11,592 nt of DNA from Panacagrimonas sp. GTDB lineage: Bacteria > Pseudomonadota > Gammaproteobacteria > Nevskiales > Nevskiaceae. The stretch covers positions 1-11,592 of the forward strand of contig JAJFJX010000152.1 in the NCBI GenBank assembly GCA_021773655.1, in the 5' to 3' direction. The notes beneath the pieces were generated by a model. It saw only the letters and a list, made by a program, of their open reading frames with translations, ran no database searches and was not told the origin of the DNA. This document shows positions 6,104 to 11,197 of the stretch, in pieces (position 1 is the stretch's first letter; each line of letters begins with the position of its first letter). A program made the position numbers and the translations under genes.

Positions 6104-6118
6104 TCCCCGAATCAGGGA
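6104..6118. promoter_or_regulatory. operator 2, second copy of the 15-bp palindrome
   Basis: TCCCCGAATCAGGGA differs from operator 1 only at the central A/T base and sits just upstream of the -35 box. The 34-bp spacing, a little over three helical turns, would place two dimers on roughly the same face of the helix and allow cooperative binding or a small loop. The binding protein is unknown. Candidates in the window are the XRE-like protein (2617-2907) or a repressor outside it. Confidence 0.7.
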
Positions 6119-6133
6119 TTGATTTTCGCGCAG

Positions 6134-6895
6134 TTATCGGCCGGTTGTGATGTAGCGGAACAGTTCATCGAGCTTGCCAAAGTCCGGCTCGCGCGCCGGC
6201 GCTTCATCGGCTGCCCGTCTGCTCAGCTCGCCAATTCCGATCTCGATGAACTTGTCGAGGGCCGGGTATCTACCTTTGCCAATTTTCTCGCCGCTCTCCT
6301 GCTTTTTAACCAACAGGCTGGCGAGTTCGTATTCCTCGTCAGGAGACAACGTGTACCCAGTCCTGAGATCAGCAAACCGCACCGGCGGCATCGCGTAGTC
6401 GTGGCGCTTCATCCACTCAACGGCCATCAGCGGCCGCACCGCATACAGGTACTTCTTCAACCGAACCGGCCAGTTTGGCGACCAGTAGGCTTTGTGTTGC
6501 CGTGCAGCGAGGCTGATGTAGTGGTGGATCAGCGAGCGTGGCGAAAAGTCGGCCATAATCTTGCGCAAGTCGTGGACCGGGAGCCGTTCGGCGTAAACCG
6601 TTGGTGAATGCAGCCATTCCAGCAGCGACGGATTGCTCTTGGCGGCAAGCTTGAATGCCTTCTTGGCGTCCCATCCCGAGATGTCGAAGACCGGGCCGGG
6701 ACGCTCGATCACGTCGCGCATCTCCCGCATGCCGAGATATGCCGATGGCGGCCGAGTGAAGATGAACCGCACATCGTAGTCGCTATCAGGAGATTCGATG
6801 CCCCATGCCCGACTGCCAGCCTCGCATGCGTAGAATACGTTGACCTCGCACTCGCGCTCGATCAGGCGCAATCGATCCTGGATTTGCTGCTTCAT
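6134..6895 (-). CDS. RlaP/YcgL-like nucleotidyltransferase superfamily protein
   Basis: The 253-residue product shows the polymerase-beta-type nucleotidyltransferase signature GSRAWGIESPDSDYDVRFIF: G27-S28 followed by the metal-binding D39-x-D41. Downstream elements such as LEWLHSPTVYAE and YISLAARQHK match the RlaP family (predicted nucleotidyltransferase associated with RNA ligase; DUF2126-independent YcgL-like), a stand-alone enzyme thought to modify or repair RNA ends; its substrate is not established. The normal length suggests an intact enzyme. Start: the ATG at 6893-6895, two bases after the upstream stop, with GGGGGA nine bases before it; an ATG three codons earlier (6904) is also possible. 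It is the last gene of the GapR operon and ends just before the ardC promoter. No RNA ligase gene is seen nearby. Confidence 0.85.
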   Translation of the reverse strand: MKQQIQDRLRLIERECEVNVFYACEAGSRAWGIESPDSDYDVRFIFTRPPSAYLGMREMRDVIERPGPVFDISGWDAKKAFKLAAKSNPSLLEWLHSPTVYAERLPVHDLRKIMADFSPRSLIHHYISLAARQHKAYWSPNWPVRLKKYLYAVRPLMAVEWMKRHDYAMPPVRFADLRTGYTLSPDEEYELASLLVKKQESGEKIGKGRYPALDKFIEIGIGELSRRAADEAPAREPDFGKLDELFRYITTGR

Positions 6896-6897
6896 CG

Positions 6898-7584
6898 TTA
6901 GCATTCCCCCAATATCGTCGTCACCACGTCGGCCTCGGCCTGGTCCATAGATAGCTGCCAACGTTGTTTCACGCGCACCCAAGCCGCTGCGTAATCGCAC
7001 TGGTATGCCGGCGCCGGCAGCCACTCTGCAGGGTCGCGTGCGCCCTTGGCGCGGTTTGCCGATGCCGATACGGCAACAAGATGTTCCGACGATTTCAGGG
7101 CGTTGGCGTAGGCGCGGCGGCGATCGCGATCCCAGGCATGGCCGCCGCTCTCGTGGGCCTCTTTGAGCGGCACCAGGTGGTCGACATCGATGTCGCTCGC
7201 CGACGCCAGGATCTCACCGGTGAACGGGCCGTGCCAGACGCCGCTGATAACTCGGCACCGTGCCGATCCCGGCTCCATTTCGGTGAGGACCGGCCAAACC
7301 GATTCCTCTACCAGCACCTTGTCCCGCACGGTGAAACAGCCGGCGCCGACGCCTTGGCTCCAATGTGGCCAGTCACTGCGGTCATAGCCGCCGACGTGCT
7401 CAGGTTCAATCTCGATGGCGTAGGGGACGCCATCGATCAGAAAGGTCGTTACATCCGCCCTGGCGTCGTTAATGGCGAGCAAGCCCAAGCTACCGATCAT
7501 GCCAATGACGATCACGGTCATGATTGCGAAAAATGGCCGGTTCGAGCCGCCAAGGCGGATGGGGCGATCTTCGCCGAGGCTCAT
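6898..7584 (-). CDS. membrane-anchored or secreted HNH-family nuclease (DUF1524/GmrSD-C-like)
   Basis: The 228-residue protein carries a hydrophobic segment at residues 18-38 (FFAIMTVIVIGMIGSLGLLA) followed by ARA-D, which reads as a signal peptide or an N-terminal anchor. The C-terminal half has the HNH pattern of secreted nucleases: DIDVDHLVPLKEAHESGG (131-148, His136 catalytic), then HLVAVSASANRAKGARDPAEWLP (168-190), and CDYAAAWVRVKQRW. These nucleases cut DNA with one metal ion. The ATG at 7582-7584 overlaps the previous stop as ATGA. The export signal places the nuclease in the periplasm or outside the cell, which is odd for a gene inside an intracellular DNA-handling operon. Superinfection exclusion or scavenging of foreign DNA are possible roles; neither is shown. 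Confidence 0.85.
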   Translation of the reverse strand: MSLGEDRPIRLGGSNRPFFAIMTVIVIGMIGSLGLLAINDARADVTTFLIDGVPYAIEIEPEHVGGYDRSDWPHWSQGVGAGCFTVRDKVLVEESVWPVLTEMEPGSARCRVISGVWHGPFTGEILASASDIDVDHLVPLKEAHESGGHAWDRDRRRAYANALKSSEHLVAVSASANRAKGARDPAEWLPAPAYQCDYAAAWVRVKQRWQLSMDQAEADVVTTILGEC

Positions 7585-7784
7585 CGGTGGTAGGTCTCCG
7601 AAGTCATCGCCCCGACGATGGTGTATCCGGCCATGGCCTTGTCCTGCTTGACGGCCTCTATAACCATTTCTCTGTCTTCGGGCGTCTTGAAATAAAGCAC
7701 CAGCGCCAGCGCTTCGGTTTCCGCCATGTCGGGGTGATGCAGCATCGGCATGCTGCACGTCGGGCACATTTTCATCGCGTTCAT
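7581..7784 (-). CDS. small hypothetical protein with CPTC motif (67 aa)
   Basis: A short protein beginning MNAMKMCPTCSMPMLHHPDM, where the CPTC pair (residues 7-10) and the HH could bind a metal, followed by an alpha/beta stretch (ALALVLYFKTPEDREMVIEAVKQ). The ATG at 7782-7784 overlaps the stop of the upstream gene as ATGA, which favours it over internal ATGs at 7775 and 7769. Its own TGA overlaps the start of the HNH gene. The presence of only one cysteine pair suggests dimerisation through zinc or no zinc at all. No family is recognised. Confidence 0.6.
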   Translation of the reverse strand: MNAMKMCPTCSMPMLHHPDMAETEALALVLYFKTPEDREMVIEAVKQDKAMAGYTIVGAMTSETYHR

Positions 7785-8197
7785 TCCTGGCTTCTGCCTT
7801 GGGTCATCGGGCGCCGCAGTATCTCTGCCCCGCCCTCGCCAACGAGGAAGGGCCGGCGCGGTGAGACGATACCGCCCGTGCGCCTCGGTCTGGCGTTGCG
7901 CTCGGCAACCTCCCGGCACGCATAGCGCCCGTCATGGTCTGACGGCTCGTTGATCTCCGCATGACAGGTGTCGCAGACGATCAGCCAGCCGGATTTCGGT
8001 AAGTCCGCGTTCCAGAGTTTCGCGAAACGGGCCGCGTCCGCAGCTCGGGCAAACGTCGCGATCGGTTCCTCGCCGGTGCCGAATAGGCTGTCCACCGAAT
8101 TCACGAAGACGGTTTCAAGGGATTGATCGCAGCGGCACCAGGCGGCGCCGAAGGCGATCTGGCCGGGCTCGAGTTCTGGAAGTTGCTGCTCGTCCAT
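7781..8197 (-). CDS. hypothetical protein with paired cysteines (138 aa)
   Basis: Unrecognised. It holds a CRC (21-23), a later CDTC (75-78) in the context WLIVCDTCHAEINE, and C93, so a zinc site between distant segments is possible. The central part (RAADAARFAKLWNAD) is helical. The basic C-terminus includes FLVGEGGAEILRRP, which echoes a short motif common in phage tail tape-measure proteins, but nothing else here looks like a tail protein. The ATG at 8195-8197 overlaps the ATPase stop (TAATG) and has an excellent AAGGAGG seven bases upstream, so expression should be high relative to its neighbours. Confidence 0.7.
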   Translation of the reverse strand: MDEQQLPELEPGQIAFGAAWCRCDQSLETVFVNSVDSLFGTGEEPIATFARAADAARFAKLWNADLPKSGWLIVCDTCHAEINEPSDHDGRYACREVAERNARPRRTGGIVSPRRPFLVGEGGAEILRRPMTQGRSQE

Positions 8198-9090
8198 TAC
8201 GCGGCCTCCTTTTTTTTGAACTCCGGCGGCCAATCCATCCCAGCGATTTCCTCGATGGCGCCGCTCCCGGCCCGCCATAGCGGGGGCACGTCGTAGTCGC
8301 TGTGCGGGGTTACCGAGGCGGTGACCCTCTCGAAAACACTCCTGGAATCAGTGTCGCTTTTGATCTTCTCGGCGATTGCCAGATCGCGTCTGACGCCCTC
8401 CATCACTTGCTGCAGCAGCGACGGCGGCGATCCGTTGGTCACCTCGCATAAGACGTCCATGGCGTCTTCGGTGACGATCAACGGCATCAGGTACCGCTTG
8501 AGGATCGCGTAACGTTCGTTTGTGCCGGGCAGCGGGATAGTCATATGCAGCCCGAACCGGCGCCACATGGCAGGGTCGATCTCGGCGTCACGGTTCGTCG
8601 CCGCGATCATGAGGCCCTTGTAATCTTCGATCCGGGCGAGCAACGACGACACGATGGAATTGGCCTCGCGCGTTGCGGCCTGGCGCTCGGTCTGGCGCTT
8701 GGTCGCTATCGCGTCGAACTCGTCCATAAACAGGACGCATTGATCGCTCTGTTCTTCCAGGGCCTCAAACAGAACCGCAACGTTCTGCCCCGTGGCGCCA
8801 ACCCACTGGGAGCGCAGCCGATCCATTTTTACGCAGATCAGAGGAAGGCCGAGACGGGCCGCAAGGTGGTGGGCCAGGGTGGTTTTCCCGCACCCTGGCG
8901 GCCCGGAAAGCAACGCGCTTCGCCGCGGTTCGATCTCATAACGCTCGAGCTCCTCCACGGCGCTGAGTTCGACCAGCCAGTTTCGGATGGCGCTGCGGAT
9001 GATGGGCGGCAGGATCGGCGCCTCGGCGTTCTTTGGATCCCGGATCTCGGCGAAGCTGCGAATTTGCGCCGGCGCGACAAAGTCGTTCAA
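8197..9090 (-). CDS. AAA+ ATPase (297 aa)
   Basis: All hallmarks of an AAA ATPase are in order: Walker A GPPGCGKTT (63-71), a pore-like segment RLRSQWVGATGQN (91-103), Walker B VLFMDEFDAI (119-128), sensor 1 in AATNRD (164-168), and the arginine finger region MWRRFG (175-180). A C-terminal helical lid follows, and the protein ends in KKKEAA. It is a single-domain ATPase of the classic (FtsH/spastin-like) clade, with no protease domain of its own. The start is a TTG at 9088-9090, chosen because it overlaps the previous stop as TTGA and has GGAGG seven bases upstream. Such stand-alone phage or plasmid AAA proteins unfold or remodel a partner; the partner here is unknown. An Abi-type pairing with a subtilase is not supported, because no protease gene is adjacent. 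Confidence 0.9.
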   Translation of the reverse strand: MNDFVAPAQIRSFAEIRDPKNAEAPILPPIIRSAIRNWLVELSAVEELERYEIEPRRSALLSGPPGCGKTTLAHHLAARLGLPLICVKMDRLRSQWVGATGQNVAVLFEALEEQSDQCVLFMDEFDAIATKRQTERQAATREANSIVSSLLARIEDYKGLMIAATNRDAEIDPAMWRRFGLHMTIPLPGTNERYAILKRYLMPLIVTEDAMDVLCEVTNGSPPSLLQQVMEGVRRDLAIAEKIKSDTDSRSVFERVTASVTPHSDYDVPPLWRAGSGAIEEIAGMDWPPEFKKKEAA

Positions 9091-9686
9091 GGCCGCGCCT
9101 CCGGTTCAGGCTTCTTCTTCGGCGTCCTCCGCCATTGTTCGGGCACTTCCATGCCGTCCGAGCCGGAGGCCATACACCATGCTTCGTCCCACGCGGCCCT
9201 GCGCTTGTCCTGAGCCGGGAAGGGGTTGCTGGTGACCGGTTTGCCCGCCTTCGCGGCTTCTTCGCCGAGCTTTCGCGCATCCTCGACGGTTCGGGTGTCC
9301 TCCGGCGGCACGTCAGGATCGAGCAAGTCATCGAGCTCGTCGTTGCCGTCATCGTCGGTCGGAGCTTCGGGCTGGTCGTCGGAAGGCTTTTCCGGTGGCT
9401 TCGAAAGCCGGCGCCGCGCTGCCTGGCCTAGCGGAGTGTCCGCGAGCATTCCGAGCGCTGCCTTATAGATGTCGAGCAACGCTTCCTGCTCTGCTCGATC
9501 CATCGGGTCCATCTTGCGCAGCTTGACGATCTCGCGAACCGTCTTGGCATCAAAACCGGCGCCGCGCGCCTCCGCGTAGATTTCCCGGCGGTCGGCCTGG
9601 CAGTTTGCGATCTCCTCTTCCATGCGCTCGATGCGCTGGACGATCGCTAATAGTCGCTCACCAACAACGCCGCCGACGTCGGTCAT
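9087..9686 (-). CDS. GapR (DUF2312) family DNA-binding protein with RMF-like C-terminal extension
   Basis: Residues 5-80 are a clear DUF2312/GapR domain: GERLLAIVQRIERMEEE, then DRREIYAEARGAGFDAKTVREIVKLRK and ALLDIYKAALGML. GapR is an alphaproteobacterial nucleoid protein that binds AT-rich, overtwisted DNA ahead of polymerases and assists topoisomerases. Typical GapR ends near residue 90; this one has 110 more. An acidic linker (about 111-130) leads to a basic segment, KLGEEAAKAGKP...NPFP...AAWDEAW (139-170), that resembles the NPY...AW core of ribosome modulation factor-like proteins. The tail is KKKPEPEARP. The ATG (9684-9686) has GAGG six bases upstream. It is the first gene of the tight - strand operon. 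Nucleoid or transcription control of the element is a reasonable inference; ribosome binding by the tail is speculation. Confidence 0.85.
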   Translation of the reverse strand: MTDVGGVVGERLLAIVQRIERMEEEIANCQADRREIYAEARGAGFDAKTVREIVKLRKMDPMDRAEQEALLDIYKAALGMLADTPLGQAARRRLSKPPEKPSDDQPEAPTDDDGNDELDDLLDPDVPPEDTRTVEDARKLGEEAAKAGKPVTSNPFPAQDKRRAAWDEAWCMASGSDGMEVPEQWRRTPKKKPEPEARP

Positions 9687-9750
9687 GTTATTCCTCGCTT
9701 GATGATGTGGAACTGATGTTTGCGCGCGGTTAAGCGCCCACGCGAAACGC

Positions 9751-9772
9751 CCGTTTGGCGGCCGTCAAACGG
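9751..9772. promoter_or_regulatory. 22-bp near-perfect palindrome upstream of the gapR-like gene
   Basis: CCGTTTGGCGG and CCGTCAAACGG face each other with a single mismatched pair. The element lies about 65 bases before the GapR start, in the 120-bp gap between that gene and the tRNA-like gene. Read on the - strand it contains TTGACG, a possible -35, but no convincing -10 follows at the right distance. Its size and symmetry suit the binding of a dimeric repressor. Alternatively it may simply be a hairpin in the leader. Confidence 0.4.
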
Positions 9773-9806
9773 TTTGTCACTTAATCGCGTAACGTATTGA
9801 TGTGTA

Positions 9807-9904
9807 TGGAGCCGGTGGGGACCGCGATTCTGACAAATCGCGTTGAAATCAAAGGCTACGGCAAGGATTTGCAATCCTCTGCATAGCCACTCTGCCACCG
9901 GGCC
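9807..9904 (-). tRNA. tRNA-Cys(GCA)-like gene with aberrant 3' half
   Basis: Read on the - strand, the 5' half matches a bacterial tRNA-Cys closely: 5' acceptor strand GGCCCGG, T8-G9, a D-arm GCAGAGTGGCTATGC, and an anticodon arm GAGGA-TTGCAAA-TCCTT with anticodon GCA at 9870-9872. The 3' half does not fit. Instead of a variable loop and T-arm there are about 50 bases containing a perfect 7-bp hairpin (CGCGATT/AATCGCG, 9823-9842) with a six-base loop, and the end ACCGGCTCCA pairs with the 5' strand only if a C is bulged (GC-CGGTGG). The total is 98 bases, including a genomic CCA. It has a plausible promoter. It may be a divergent element-encoded tRNA, a tRNA-like RNA, or a tRNA whose 3' half was replaced by integration. 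Function is doubtful; the Cys ancestry is clear. Confidence 0.55.
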
Positions 9905-9913
9905 AACTGTTTG

Positions 9914-9943
9914 ATATTACTGCGAAATGCCTCTGAGCGTCAG
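9914..9943 (-). promoter_or_regulatory. putative promoter of the tRNA-Cys-like gene
   Basis: On the - strand, CTGACG (9938-9943) is followed after 18 bases by TAATAT (9914-9919), which ends nine bases before the first base of the tRNA-like gene, the normal distance for transcription start. The -35 overlaps a perfect inverted repeat CTCTGA-GCG-TCAGAG (9931-9945). On the opposite strand that repeat is followed by five Ts and could act as a weak + strand terminator. Confidence 0.4.
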
Positions 9944-9969
9944 AGCGTTTTTGCAGATCGTACCTATCC

Positions 9970-10122
9970 TTAAACAGCCGTGTTCTTATCGCCTTCTCGG
10001 TTGAGCTTGATAGCGGCGTTTAACGACCGCTCATTTCTCTCGGAATACTCTCTGGCAGGCCGAGCCGTCCGGGGGCCGGTAATAGCGCCTATCTCTGCGT
10101 CTGTACAGCCGGTCTCCGCCAG
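9970..10122 (-). pseudogene. C-terminal remnant of a tyrosine recombinase (integrase)
   Basis: The last 50 codons of a - strand frame read LAETGCTDAEIGAITG, PRTARPAREYSERNERSL, NAAIKLNREGDKNTAV. This is the end of a phage-type tyrosine integrase: the LAE-GC-DAEI-AITGH box II region, then the nucleophilic tyrosine in AREYSE, then the terminal helix NAAIKL. The conserved histidine of the AITGH motif is replaced by proline (AITGP). Upstream of the L at about 10122 no frame continues the catalytic domain (no HxLRG motif), so the gene is broken and cannot be active. It lies 66 bases from the 5' end of the tRNA-Cys-like gene, as expected for an old integration site. The fragment is short, so this rests on motif recognition. 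Confidence 0.55.
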
Positions 10123-10280
10123 CGGCGCGCTGCTTGTGGTTGGTGAAAACCCGCGCGTTGTCCACGCGGCCGGCGAGGGCGATTCCATGCTGCGGTGTGA
10201 TCATCATCACGCGGCACTGATCACCGTCCCTGTGGACGCGACCGACACGCGGTATTTTGAGTCTCAATGAGGAGACCACC

Positions 10281-10424
10281 ATGCGGGTCGCAACGAACAA
10301 TGGTGATGCAGACGATCACTCGATGCGTAGTGATGCGGTCGTCGGTATCGCGCTGTGGATTATCCCGGAACTGATTATTTTGATTTTGGCCGGGTGTCTG
10401 TTGATGGCCTGTCACGTCCTTTAG
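10281..10424 (+). CDS. small single-span membrane protein (47 aa)
   Basis: The ATG at 10281 follows a strong TGAGGAG with six bases between. The product has a hydrophilic acidic N-terminus (NNGDADDHS) and one long hydrophobic segment (residues 20-41, from VVGIALWIIPELI to GCLLM), ending ACHVL. It is followed directly by a hairpin with a T run. The ribosome binding site, membrane segment and terminator together argue for a real gene. The pattern of a short peptide with one membrane span is shared by holin-like, toxin and stress proteins, so no function can be assigned. The 158 bases between the integrase remnant and this gene hold nothing else I can identify. Confidence 0.5.
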   Translation: MRVATNNGDADDHSMRSDAVVGIALWIIPELIILILAGCLLMACHVL

Positions 10425-10436
10425 CTGCCGGGCGGT

Positions 10437-10460
10437 GTCGCCCATGGATGGCGACGTTTT
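10437..10460 (+). terminator. Rho-independent terminator after the small membrane protein gene
   Basis: GTCGCC (10437-10442) and GGCGAC (10450-10455) form a six-base-pair stem with a seven-base loop, followed by G and four Ts (10457-10460). It is moderate in strength but well placed, starting 12 bases after the stop at 10424. On the - strand no T run follows, so it does not serve the PAS_5 gene. Confidence 0.5.
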
Positions 10461-10462
10461 CC

Positions 10463-10924
10463 TCAGCAGGTTTGGCCAACCGGCGCAGAGATCACGCAGA
10501 TCCGCTGTAGTGCTCCGCCGGCGGCTAGGAATGGAAACACCCCGCGAAACAGTTGGATAAATTCCCTGTCTATGATCGGTGTGCTGGTTTTAGCTACCAG
10601 CGGTGTACGTGTTGACTGGACGCGTTCATTGGCATCTAGGAAATGCTCTGACAAGTCAGATGCAAGGTGTTGACCAAACACCATGCCTTTCATTGACCGT
10701 CCGTACACCTCAGTAGTTCCCTCGCCACATACGGTGTATCGAAGGTTGCCATCTTCTTCTGGCCTCAAGAGTAAAATCCAAGGCAGGATTCGCGGGTGCT
10801 CGACCGCATCGAAGGTGTCCCAATCTGGCGCCATTCCAGCACCCTTGAGCTTCCGCCAAGAGGTGTCGAACACGGCGACGGGATGTGCATCCGGAATCGT
10901 GCTCATGTCGACCACTTCATACAT
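10463..10924 (-). CDS. PAS_5 domain protein (153 aa)
   Basis: The sequence has the layout of the PAS_5 family, common in Rhodospirillales and relatives: an N-terminal W-x-x-LKG stretch, HPRILPWILLLRPEEDGNLRYTVCGEGTTEVYGRSMKGMVFGQH, and a final sheet region (RGVFPFLAAGG...RICVISAPV). The RY-VCGEGTTEVYGR segment corresponds to the conserved FRY-x2-G-x3-x2-GR core. The proteins are small stand-alone sensory domains of unknown ligand. The start may be the ATG at 10922-10924 or another ATG at 10904-10906; neither has a strong ribosome binding site. The gene looks chromosomal, together with the chemoreceptor, and lies outside the mobile part. Confidence 0.8.
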   Translation of the reverse strand: MYEVVDMSTIPDAHPVAVFDTSWRKLKGAGMAPDWDTFDAVEHPRILPWILLLRPEEDGNLRYTVCGEGTTEVYGRSMKGMVFGQHLASDLSEHFLDANERVQSTRTPLVAKTSTPIIDREFIQLFRGVFPFLAAGGALQRICVISAPVGQTC

Positions 10925-11115
10925 TCCGAATCACATCCACCACTCTGTCTCTCCAAATTCTATACGTCAGGGTGTTGAGTCGGTTTACAACGCGTGCGGC
11001 GGCCTGAAGATCGTCTCACGTCCTGTTTGGGCCGGGCCGCGGCTCACAAAACGCGGGATATCCTCTCGTGCATCGCCATGCGAGACCAAACAATATTCGG
11101 CGCGCTTCACCAAGT

Positions 11116-11145
11116 CTTAACCCTCGCTACACAACTGCTTAACCC
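11116..11145 (+). promoter_or_regulatory. paired CTTAACCC repeats upstream of the chemoreceptor gene
   Basis: CTTAACCC occurs at 11116-11123 and again at 11138-11145, exactly 22 bp apart (two helical turns), about 55 bases before the chemoreceptor start. The TTAACC core resembles a half-site of CtrA, the alphaproteobacterial regulator that often controls motility and chemotaxis genes; the full TTAA-N7-TTAA form is not present. The rest of the 273-bp gap (10925-11197) holds no gene or terminator I can support. Confidence 0.3.
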
Positions 11146-11197
11146 GTTTCGATTAGGGTCACGGGGTTGAAGTTTAGGAATTCGGTGGGAGTCGAAT

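Noticed and set aside
6964..7593. A 209-codon + strand frame opposite the HNH gene
   Set aside because: Antisense shadow of the HNH nuclease, without a ribosome binding site or family signature.
7781..8197. A tail tape-measure relationship from FLVGEGGAEILRRP
   Set aside because: Only a short motif is shared; the protein is small, cysteine-containing and not in a structural gene cluster.
8545..9213. A 222-codon open frame on the + strand opposite the AAA+ ATPase and GapR genes
   Set aside because: It is the antisense of two clearly recognised genes; its product has no motif, and long open antisense frames are common in GC-rich DNA.
9683..9898. A 71-codon - strand frame that ends by overlapping the GapR start as ATGA
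   Set aside because: Most of it runs through the tRNA-like gene and the palindrome; the product has no family pattern, and the overlap is explained by the GapR start alone.
9980..10270. A 96-codon + strand frame ending just before the small membrane protein gene
   Set aside because: It is antisense to the integrase remnant, whose - strand reading gives a recognisable recombinase tail.
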